Assembly (NCBI RefSeq): GCF_007859955.1 | Contig: NZ_SJPR01000001.1 | Coordinates: 62,001 to 126,000, forward strand | Direction of reading: 5' to 3' | DNA: 64,000 nt | DNA from: Botrimarina colliarenosi | GTDB taxonomy: Bacteria; Planctomycetota; Planctomycetia; Pirellulales; Lacipirellulaceae | Program-made: the position numbers and the translations under genes | Shown here: positions 34,204 to 41,814 of the stretch, piece after piece | Layout: each line of letters begins with the position of its first letter | Position numbering within the stretch: the stretch's first letter is position 1 | The notes under the pieces: generated by a model | Databases searched by the model: none | The model's input: the letters and a program-made list of their open reading frames with translations, nothing else | Told to the model about the DNA's origin: nothing

Positions 34204-34948
34204 GCCGGAATGTTTTGGCCTAGCAAGGGCGACACAAGTCGGGGCAGCGGAGTTGGACGAAGAGATATTGTTGGGAGTCACGCGAAGATTATGGCATCCA
34301 GGCGACGCCTCCCGAAGCGCTGAATCGCGGATTCCCACGGGGCGGACTATTAGGCGGATTCACAGTGGCGGACCAGAGCGTCGAGATGTTGTGCCTGCCC
34401 CAAGAATCGGCCTTTTCATCCAGAACCGGTTTGACGGAGAAGGTGGGTGAGCCTCGATAGCGGAAATCACGCTCTGCTCTTTTGGGGTGCGTCACGAGCG
34501 GTAGCCATCGTCAGGAACCTTTTGCCCGGGAGCAACAAGGTGACAATGTCGAGCGCGCGATTCTTGCTAGCGTAGAAGTGGCTCGGTCGGCCATTCGAGC
34601 GTGATGACATGTTTGCAACTCTTGAAGCGACGGAGTCAATTCAAAGCCTTGCCAATTGACGCCGACGGTTTGATACCAAATCTCCGAAAATGGAGCCGGA
34701 CGACGCTGCGGAAACTACGTTCCAGAGGCCTCCCATGCAAGCAACCGGATGCCGCGAGTCGTCAAGCTTCGCGCCGTCCCGTGGACGAGGCCGCCGGACA
34801 ACACGCATCAGATCCTCTCTGTCTAGCCGGCGCAACTTGCTATGCTGAGACATGGCTATCGACGCTGCGGAGTAGGCGCCAATCGCACGACAATTGGTCT
34901 CAGCCGCAGTACTCAACAGCGGTTCTCAACCGCCAACGTTTGATCCTC
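34204..34948. promoter_or_regulatory. Divergent promoter region of about 745 bases between the hybrid kinase and the FixJ regulator
   Basis: Open frames here are weak, and extend the neighbours with translations that do not look like protein. GC content is visibly lower than in the surrounding genes. Promoters for both genes must lie here. A possible -10 TATGCT occurs at about 34840-34845, upstream of the FixJ start at 34949. No operator or RNA family is recognised. Confidence 0.4.
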
Positions 34949-35599
34949 ATGGTAGACGGGCAACAGAGCGATTCCGATTTGCAGGTTTGCCCCGTGGTGT
35001 ATGTCGTCGAGGACGACGAGCCGTACGCTGCGTGGCTCGATGAGGTTCTACAGTCGGCGAACCTGACAGTGCGGCTCTACACGCATCCGTCGAAGTTCTT
35101 GGCGGAGTTTTCGGTGGGCTCGGTTGAGTGCATCATTTTGGATGTTCGACTTCCTGAGATGAGCGGGTTCGAGCTGCACCGGAAGCTCGTCGAGCGCGGC
35201 GTGCCCACCCCGGTCATGATGATTACCTCCTTCGGCGAGGTTCCCGACGCGGTCGAGGCAATCCGAGCGGGCGCCGTCGATTACATCCAAAAGCCCGTGA
35301 GCGCGGCGGCGTTGCTGGACCGAGTTCAGAGGGCTTTGCAGGTTTCGATCGATCAGCAGGAGTCCAACAAGGACCTGCTGGCGATTCGCGACAGCTTCCG
35401 GACGCTCTCCCCGCGCGAAGTGCAAGTCCTCGACTTGTTGCTCGAAGGGAAGACCACCAAGCAAGTCGCGATGTCGCTCGGAATCGGCTTGACGACGGTT
35501 GATTTCCACCGCCACAACGTCCTGCAAAAAATGCGGGTTGAGAACGTGGTGGAGCTCGCGCACGTGATGGATCGGTACAACCAGTTGAAGCCTTCCTAG
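34949..35599 (+). CDS. FixJ-family response regulator
   Basis: 216 residues from ATG 34949. The receiver is complete: EDDEP acidic patch, phospho-acceptor Asp65 in CIILDVRLPEMSGFEL, Thr in MITSFGEVPDAVEAIRAGAVDYIQKPV. A LuxR-type HTH follows (LSPREVQVLDLLLEGKTTKQVAMSLGIGLTTVDFHRHNVLQKM). The sequence is close to FixJ/NodW/TtrR regulators. It is divergent from the hybrid kinase, which might be its partner, directly or through another Hpt protein. The gene ends convergently with csrA; a hairpin lies between them. Confidence 0.93.
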   Translation: MVDGQQSDSDLQVCPVVYVVEDDEPYAAWLDEVLQSANLTVRLYTHPSKFLAEFSVGSVECIILDVRLPEMSGFELHRKLVERGVPTPVMMITSFGEVPDAVEAIRAGAVDYIQKPVSAAALLDRVQRALQVSIDQQESNKDLLAIRDSFRTLSPREVQVLDLLLEGKTTKQVAMSLGIGLTTVDFHRHNVLQKMRVENVVELAHVMDRYNQLKPS

Positions 35600-35617
35600 G
35601 CGGCGTCGACGGAAGCA

Positions 35618-35646
35618 ATCGGCGTGCCGAAAAGAGGCACCCCGAT
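35618..35646. terminator. Hairpin between the convergent FixJ regulator and csrA
   Basis: ATCGGCGTGCC pairs with GGCACCCCGAT with one mismatch around a GAAAAGA loop. No long T-tract is present on either strand, so termination strength is uncertain. Confidence 0.4.
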
Positions 35647-35665
35647 CATGTTGTGAGACCTCGCC

Positions 35666-35878
35666 CTAGCGCGATCGCCCCACGCTCCTTTTCTTTGCAG
35701 CGTCTCTTTCTTCCATTGCGCGTTGGTCGCCGGTTCTCAGCTCTTGACGGACAACCGGAACTTTTCGGGGCGCCTCGATACCGAGACGTGTGGTTTGCTT
35801 GGTGGCGCCAAGCACCGTGATGCTGATGTCGCCACCGATGACGATCGTTTCGCCCGCCCTCCGGCTGAGAACTAACAT
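35666..35878 (-). CDS. csrA: Carbon storage regulator CsrA
   Basis: 70 residues from ATG 35878: MLVLSRRAGETIVIGGDISITVLG then LGIEAPRKVPVVRQELR. CsrA is a small dimeric RNA-binding protein that recognises GGA in hairpin loops and represses or activates mRNAs, often affecting carbon storage and motility. The Arg residues needed for RNA contact are present. The usual VHREEI His is replaced by Val (PVVRQEL). A longer upstream frame is ignored because the family begins MLVL. It sits between the signalling island and the sucrose cluster. Confidence 0.92.
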   Translation of the reverse strand: MLVLSRRAGETIVIGGDISITVLGATKQTTRLGIEAPRKVPVVRQELRTGDQRAMEERDAAKKRSVGRSR

Positions 35879-36416
35879 GGTTCTGCCCCAGTTAGGATTG
35901 AGAGTCGCCCCGCAAGACATGACTGCCGTGCCATGAGGGGACAAATCGAGGTCGGCGAGTGTGCCTTCGTGTTTGTACACTGACTATTGTGATATTCCCA
36001 GCACCGACGCGGAATGATTCGCCAGAGCCGATTGCCGGCAGGCCGTCGCTGCCGTTTCCGTTCGACGGAAGGCGTCGTGCTCGAGCGCGTGACAACGCGC
36101 GTTCGCCGATCCAATCGACGCGTTCGCCCGCGTTGTCTCTGTGGCGCCGATGCCATGTAGCAGACGTGCGGTACGCGCCCCTTCGCAAGGGTCGGGGGGG
36201 TCGCGGTGATCAATGCATCGCGACGGATGAGTTTTCGACGCCGCGCATCGACGCGTCACCAGAATCTGGGATCGGCTCCCGCATCTGAAGCCCGCGCAGG
36301 CTCTTTTTTGGGGGTGAGGGAGCCTCCCGCCAAGAACAGCGGGGCCGGTCGTGCCAGGCCCCGTGCCCAAGCTAAACTAGAGCGGTCTTTGAATCCGCTC
36401 CCCAACGTCCTGCGCC
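35879..36416. other. Intergenic region of about 538 bases between csrA and the amylosucrase gene
   Basis: This is the shared upstream region of the divergent csrA and amylosucrase genes. Frames on both strands give Arg/Pro-rich, non-protein-like translations. A run of T and G-rich hairpin-like sequence occurs near 36300-36350. No clear promoter, operator or RNA family was identified. Confidence 0.45.
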
Positions 36417-38399
36417 GTGCCATCCCTACGACTTGACCTATCCGTACGATCGAACACGACACTGCAGCGCCTGCGCCCGCGGTTAGAAGAGCGGTACGCG
36501 CACCGGGTCGACCCGGGGATGTGGGAGTCCTTCAAACGGCGTCTCGAAAGCCAATTCGAGGCGTTATTCGCCCCGGTTTTCGCCCTTTATGGCGATCATT
36601 ACGACTTTTTCTTCCACCTCGAGACCATCGTCCAGACGATCACCGAGGCGTGGATCGAGCGTGAGGGAGGCCTGTGCGGGCTCGACGCTCTGCGGGAAGA
36701 GGACCGCAGCTGGTTCCAATCGCACCGGATGGTGGGCGCCACCTGCTATGTCGACCTCTTCGCGGGGGGGTTCAAGGCGTTGGGCGATCATCTCCCTTAC
36801 CTGAAAGAGCTGGGGATCACCTACCTGCACCTCATGCCGATCTTCCGGAGCCCCGAAGGAGAGGACGACGGGGGCTACGCGGTCAGCGACTACCGCAATG
36901 TCGATCCGAAGCTCGGCACGGTCGAAGAGCTGCGAGAGGTCGCCACGCTGTTCCGGCAGCATGGGATCTCTCTGGCCCTGGACTTTGTCCTCAATCACAC
37001 CGCCGACGAGCACGAGTGGGCGAAGCGGGCCCTCGATGGGGACCCCAATTTCCAGGCCTACTATCGGATGTTCCCCGACCGGGAGCTGCCGGACGCCTAC
37101 GAGCGGAATCTGCACGACGTCTTCCCCGACGATCACGACGGCGCGTTCAGCTATCGCCCCCGCATCAAGCAGTGGGTGTGGACGACGTTCCACACGTACC
37201 AGTGGGACCTGAACTATGCGAACCCGGCGCTGCTGCGGCAGATGACCGAGGAGATGCTCTTCCTCGCCAATCTTGGCGTTGAGGTGATCCGCATGGACGC
37301 GGTGGCGTTTCTCTGGAAAGAGCTCGGCACCGATTGCCAGAACCTGCCCCACGCCCACGACGTGTTGCGGGTCTTCAGTGCGGCCGCGCGGATCGCGGCG
37401 CCGGCGACGACGCTCAAGAGTGAAGCCATCGTCCACCCGGACGAGGTCCGCAAGTACATCCACATGGATGAGTGCCAGCTCTCCTACAATCCGCAGTTGA
37501 TGGCGCTGCTGTGGGACGCCTTGGCGACGAGAAAGACCACCGGCCTGCGTGTCGCGATGGAGCGGCGCTTTCAGATCGACCCGGGCTGCGCCTGGGTCAA
37601 CTACGTGCGCTGCCACGACGACATCGGCTGGGCGTTCTCCGACGAAGAAGTCGAGGCCGCCGGCTTCGACCCGCGTAGCCACCGCCGCTTCTTGACGAAG
37701 TTCTACACGGGGCAGCACGAGGGGAGCTTTAGCCGCGGGCTCGTCTTCCAAGAAAACCCCGAGACAGGCGACGCGCGGGTGTCGGGCATGACCGCTTCGC
37801 TGGCGGGACTCGAGCACGCGATCGAGATCGACGACCCCGCCGAGATCGAGCTCGCGATCCGCCGCATCGTCTTGCTGCACGGCGTCATCATGACGATCGG
37901 CGGGATGCCGTTGATTTATCTGGGCGACGAAATCGCCATGCTGAACGACTACGGGTTCGAGGACGACCGAGAGAAGTACGCCGATTCACGGTGGGTCCAT
38001 CGGCCCCCCTTCGACTGGGAACGCAGCGAACGCCGCCACGACAACAGCACGCCCGAGGGGCGCGTCTATCAAAGCCTGCAGCGGCTGATCCAGTTGAGGA
38101 CGCAGAGCCTCGCGTTCGACCGGGCCGAGACCGAGTTTGTCGATGTCGGCAACGAGCACGTGTTCGCCTTCTTCCGCAACCGCGACGAGCACTCGGCGCT
38201 GATCATCGCCAACTTCTCGGAGAATCCGCAGTCGATCTCCGCTAAGCGACTGCGGAACCTGGGGCTGAGGAAGACCGTCGTCGACACCTTCAAGGGCGAG
38301 GTGATCACCGCCGGTCACGAGCTCGACGTCGAGCCGTATCAGCTGATGGTCTTGGCGACCGGCTCGTCGCACGCGGCGGCGCGGGCCGCCCTCGACTAG
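36417..38399 (+). CDS. Amylosucrase (GH13 family)
   Basis: Amylosucrase transfers glucose from sucrose onto glucan, releasing fructose, or hydrolyses sucrose. 660 residues with the family pieces YDFFFHLETIVQ, LKELGITYLHLMPIFRSPEG and GGYAVSDY, and the catalytic set Asp294 (VIRMDAVAFLW), Glu336 (LKSEAIVHPDEV) and His400-Asp401 (CHDDIGW). The amylosucrase-specific loop is FYTGQHEGSFSRGLVFQENP. The length fits amylosucrase (about 640), not general alpha-amylases. The start is GTG 36417 and no strong ribosome binding site is visible. No signal peptide is present, so it acts in the cytoplasm. It is convergent with the sucrose synthesis gene. Confidence 0.93.
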   Translation: MPSLRLDLSVRSNTTLQRLRPRLEERYAHRVDPGMWESFKRRLESQFEALFAPVFALYGDHYDFFFHLETIVQTITEAWIEREGGLCGLDALREEDRSWFQSHRMVGATCYVDLFAGGFKALGDHLPYLKELGITYLHLMPIFRSPEGEDDGGYAVSDYRNVDPKLGTVEELREVATLFRQHGISLALDFVLNHTADEHEWAKRALDGDPNFQAYYRMFPDRELPDAYERNLHDVFPDDHDGAFSYRPRIKQWVWTTFHTYQWDLNYANPALLRQMTEEMLFLANLGVEVIRMDAVAFLWKELGTDCQNLPHAHDVLRVFSAAARIAAPATTLKSEAIVHPDEVRKYIHMDECQLSYNPQLMALLWDALATRKTTGLRVAMERRFQIDPGCAWVNYVRCHDDIGWAFSDEEVEAAGFDPRSHRRFLTKFYTGQHEGSFSRGLVFQENPETGDARVSGMTASLAGLEHAIEIDDPAEIELAIRRIVLLHGVIMTIGGMPLIYLGDEIAMLNDYGFEDDREKYADSRWVHRPPFDWERSERRHDNSTPEGRVYQSLQRLIQLRTQSLAFDRAETEFVDVGNEHVFAFFRNRDEHSALIIANFSENPQSISAKRLRNLGLRKTVVDTFKGEVITAGHELDVEPYQLMVLATGSSHAAARAALD

Positions 38400-38424
38400 C
38401 GTCCGAAAACCGCTCGTGGGGGGC

Positions 38425-40590
38425 CTACAGGAAGTCGAAGTGGCGGAGCCCCTCGATGACGCCGGCCGCGTAGTGCGACTCGGCGAAGTAGACGCGGGTC
38501 GCCTTGGCTTGTCGCAACGAGGCGAGCTCGGCGTCGTGGTTGCCGACGACGATGCCGGCCGTCTGGCCTTGCAGCATGTCGCGGTCGTTGCCCGAGTCGC
38601 CCGCCGTGGCGATGTGTTCGATCGGCAGACGCCACTTGTCGGCCAGGTAGCGGACCGCCTTGCCCTTCGACGCCCGGTGCGGCAGTAAATCCAGGAACGT
38701 TCCGTGTGAGAGGACCAGCGAGTAGGCGCTCTTGGTGGTGGCGAGCACGTCACGGACCTTCCGCAGGGCGACTTCGCTATCGACCTGCGCGTCGACGTCG
38801 TAGCTGATCTTGAATTCGCGTTGGGCGTAGTCGCGCTCTTGGAGTTGGAGGAAGCTCAGCGAAGAGAGCGCGTTGCGGATCCGCTCGGGGTGCCATCGGG
38901 TGCGGAGCTTGCTGGCCCAGCCGCGATCGGGGAGGAAGTCGCTCCCGTAATAGATCTCGGCCCCGACGGAGCAGATCGCGAGGTCGATCTTATCGATCCC
39001 GGCGTACGCGAGCGCTTCTCTCGTGAGTTCGATCGAGCGGCCCGAGGCGATGCCGAAGCCGATCCGCCCGCGGTGCTCGGCGAGCAGGTCGCAGAGTTGA
39101 CGCATCGCGTCGTCGTCGCCCAGCAGGGTGTTATCGATGTCGGTGATAAGCATCCGCTCGACCGCCGCGAGGCGTTTGCCGACCGCGGGGGACTCGAACT
39201 CGTCGGGTGAGTGGTGGGCAGCTTTCACGAGGGGTTTAATCTCCTTGACGAAACGCTCGGCGTGGGTCGCCCAGCTGTAGTGTTCCCGGACGCGGTTGAT
39301 CCCGTTGCTCGACTTGGTCTCCCAGTCGGCCGAGTCGGTGAGCACGTTGAGCAAGGCGCCCGACACCGCGTCGAGGTCGGTGACGTCAACCAGCACGCCG
39401 CTCTCGCAGTTCGCCGCGATGTCTTGCGGCCCGCCGTTGTCGGTGACGACGAACGGGAGCCCCACGGCCGACGACTCGATCGCCGTCAGCCCAAAGAGTT
39501 CCGTGAAGGCCGTGTTCACAAAGACGCCGCGCGACGCGGCGGCGAGGCGGTAGAGCTCGGGGACCTCGAACTGCGAGTCGTGGTTCTTCGGGATCGCCAT
39601 CTTCCCGTAGAGATTGTACCGGTCCATCGCCAGCAGCATGTCGGTGAGGACCCGCTGCTCGTTCTCCGGCATCTCTTCGATGTTGTTGCGGATCCCGGCG
39701 AGGATCACGAGGTTCGCGATCGCCTGTAGCTGATTGCTCTGGCCGTAGGCCTCGATCAACGCGCCGATGTTCTTGCGGCGGTCGGGGCGACACAGCGCGA
39801 GGATCAGCGGCTTGTTCTGATCGAAGTGGAACCGTGAGAGCTCGTTTGTGATCCGGATGCGGGCTTGCTTGAAGCGCTCGTCGATCTCGGCGGAGGGGAG
39901 GTCGTAGTCGTAGTAGGGGAAGAAGCGTTCGAGGTCGGTCCCGGGAGGGATCACCTGGAAGTTCGCTTCCGGGCGGCTTGGGTAGAGTCCCCATTGCGAG
40001 GCTTGCTCGTGGCGGGTGCTCGTCACGATGAGGTCGGCGACGCCGAGGCAGTCTTGCTCGACCGCGATGCGTTGATCCATCGACAGCGTCTTGTTCGCTT
40101 GATCGACGGTCCAGCCTTCTTCGAGCAGGTACTCGAGCTTACTCTTCCCCAACGAGTGCCCGGTAAAGACGAACGGCGAGCCGAAGGCGGCCGCCACCTC
40201 CATGGCGATATAGCCGGCGTCGGCGTAGTGGCCGTGGACGATGTCGGGGATGCGTCCCTCGCCGCGCGTGAAGGCGATCATCGCGTCGACGTACTCGTCC
40301 AGATGGGGCCAGAGCCGCTCTTTCGCCATGTAGCGTCCACCGCCGCACGGCAAACGGACCAACCGACATTTCGGGGCGATCATCGAGATCGGCTCGTCGT
40401 ACTCGGGATCCACGCGCTTGTCGCGCACCCGACGGGTGAAGAGGTCGACCGCTTCGACTTCGGGGCGTTCGCTGAGGCTCTTGGCGAGCTCGAGCACGTA
40501 GCGGATTTGCCCGCCCGTGTCGGCGTCTCGGCCCATCTCTACATTCGTCGGGCGGATTAACCCGTGGATGCTGACGAGCTGTAGGTACAT
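38425..40590 (-). CDS. Sucrose-phosphate synthase with C-terminal sucrose-phosphatase-like HAD domain
   Basis: 721 residues. The N-terminal GT4-type region (1-470) opens YLQLVSIHGLIRPTNVEMG and has DADTGGQIRYVLELA and FVFTGHSLGKSK, characteristic of sucrose-phosphate synthase, then NTAFTELFGLTAIESSAVGLP for UDP-glucose binding. The C-terminal HAD region (about 480-721) has DIDNTLLGDD and ATAGDSGNDRDML, the sucrose-phosphate phosphatase fold with intact Asp motifs. Such fused enzymes are known in cyanobacteria and some other bacteria. Product: sucrose from UDP-glucose and fructose-6-phosphate, then dephosphorylation. It lies between the amylosucrase and fructokinase genes. Divergent orientation from the kinase suggests a common regulatory region at 40591-40737. 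Confidence 0.92.
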   Translation of the reverse strand: MYLQLVSIHGLIRPTNVEMGRDADTGGQIRYVLELAKSLSERPEVEAVDLFTRRVRDKRVDPEYDEPISMIAPKCRLVRLPCGGGRYMAKERLWPHLDEYVDAMIAFTRGEGRIPDIVHGHYADAGYIAMEVAAAFGSPFVFTGHSLGKSKLEYLLEEGWTVDQANKTLSMDQRIAVEQDCLGVADLIVTSTRHEQASQWGLYPSRPEANFQVIPPGTDLERFFPYYDYDLPSAEIDERFKQARIRITNELSRFHFDQNKPLILALCRPDRRKNIGALIEAYGQSNQLQAIANLVILAGIRNNIEEMPENEQRVLTDMLLAMDRYNLYGKMAIPKNHDSQFEVPELYRLAAASRGVFVNTAFTELFGLTAIESSAVGLPFVVTDNGGPQDIAANCESGVLVDVTDLDAVSGALLNVLTDSADWETKSSNGINRVREHYSWATHAERFVKEIKPLVKAAHHSPDEFESPAVGKRLAAVERMLITDIDNTLLGDDDAMRQLCDLLAEHRGRIGFGIASGRSIELTREALAYAGIDKIDLAICSVGAEIYYGSDFLPDRGWASKLRTRWHPERIRNALSSLSFLQLQERDYAQREFKISYDVDAQVDSEVALRKVRDVLATTKSAYSLVLSHGTFLDLLPHRASKGKAVRYLADKWRLPIEHIATAGDSGNDRDMLQGQTAGIVVGNHDAELASLRQAKATRVYFAESHYAAGVIEGLRHFDFL

Positions 40591-40737
40591 AGTCTTAGTA
40601 AGGACACACTAGGAGGGGCAGCGGCAAACCAAGAGAGCTTGCGGGGTGGGTAGCGACTCGATCATTCCGTATCCTAACGGATGGGGGCCCCTAGCCGAAC
40701 CACCCCCGACGCCCGACTCCGACGCCCGCCGAGCCTC

Positions 40738-41688
40738 ATGCCTGCCGCAAAAGACAGCCGATCGGCCCCGCTCATCGTCGGGCTGGGAGAAGCACTCTTC
40801 GACTGCTTCGAGGACAAGCAAGTTCTCGGCGGCGCGCCGCTGAACGTGGCGATCCATGCCGACGCCTTGCTCCGCCCCCACGGCGGCTCGGCCGTTACGG
40901 CGACGCGGGTCGGCAGCGACCCGCTCGGCGACGAGGTGGTGCGTACGCTCCAGCAGCGGAAGGTGGCGACCGATTGGGTGCAGCGCGACGCGAACTCTCC
41001 GACCGGACGGGTGCAGGTCACGTTGGACGAGCAGGGCGTTGCTAGCTACGTCTTCGAGAAGAATTCCGCGTGGGACGCGATCGAATTCACGCCCGCCTTC
41101 GATGAACTGGCCGGCCGGTGTGATGCGGTTGCGTTCGGCACGCTCTGCCAGCGGAGCGAGACGAGCCGCCAGACGATTCAGAAGTTCTTAGCAGCCGCCT
41201 CCGGCGCGGTTCGCTTGTTCGACGTCAATCTCCGGCAGGACTACTACTCGACCGACCTGCTGCGGGACTCTCTCCGACTCGCCAACGCCGCGAAGGTGAA
41301 CGAAGAGGAATTGGCCATTCTCGATGAACGGCTACTTGGCGGCGCCGGCGGCGAGCGACCGATGCCGGGGGTGGCCGCCGATCTGCGTGAGAAGTTCGCC
41401 CTCGAGTGGGTCGCCGTGACGCGGGGTCCCCAAGGGGCCGCGCTGATGAACGCCGACGGCTGGATCGAAGGCGAGCAGCCCGCCGCTCTGGAAGAGGCCG
41501 ACGCCAACCGCGACACCGTTGGGGCGGGCGACGCCTGTTGCGCCGGGCTGCTGACGGGGACGCTGCTCGGTTGGCCCGCCGCCAGGACCCTCTCGCTGGC
41601 CAATGCGATGGGATCGTTTGTGGCGTCCCGCTCGGGCGCTACGCCCGAACTGCCGCAGCGGATCATCGACATTGTTCAGGCCGTTTAA
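40738..41688 (+). CDS. Fructokinase-like PfkB family sugar kinase
   Basis: 316 residues from ATG 40738, which puts the family opening PLIVGLGEALFDCF near residue 10; an ATG at 40681 gives a non-protein-like extension. The product shows GGAPLNVAIHADAL, VGSDPLGDEV and the PfkB signature DTVGAGDACCAG. Fructokinases phosphorylate free fructose. With amylosucrase releasing fructose and sucrose-phosphate synthase using fructose-6-phosphate, this kinase would link breakdown to synthesis. The last codons are included in a 20-nt tandem duplication. Confidence 0.9.
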   Translation: MPAAKDSRSAPLIVGLGEALFDCFEDKQVLGGAPLNVAIHADALLRPHGGSAVTATRVGSDPLGDEVVRTLQQRKVATDWVQRDANSPTGRVQVTLDEQGVASYVFEKNSAWDAIEFTPAFDELAGRCDAVAFGTLCQRSETSRQTIQKFLAAASGAVRLFDVNLRQDYYSTDLLRDSLRLANAAKVNEEELAILDERLLGGAGGERPMPGVAADLREKFALEWVAVTRGPQGAALMNADGWIEGEQPAALEEADANRDTVGAGDACCAGLLTGTLLGWPAARTLSLANAMGSFVASRSGATPELPQRIIDIVQAV

Positions 41689-41714
41689 ACGCGGTTCAGG
41701 CCGATTGAACGCGG
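41675..41714. repeat. Tandem duplication of the fructokinase 3' end, including the stop codon
   Basis: TTCAGGCCGTTTAAACGCGG (41675-41694) is followed by TTCAGGCCGATTGAACGCGG (41695-41714). The first unit holds the true stop TAA; the second holds TGA in the same place. Confidence 0.92.
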
Positions 41715-41814
41715 TCGCCGACGCCCCGGCCCGCCAAGCAGATCGAACGCCTCCGCCGCAGAGGCGACGTGCCCGCGGGGGTGGTGTCCTGACCGGCCAT
41801 GGCGAATCGACCCC

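Noticed and set aside
34601..34948. Extension of the FixJ regulator start to 34601
   Set aside because: The upstream translation is not protein-like; the family begins near residue 15 before the receiver, which ATG 34949 gives.
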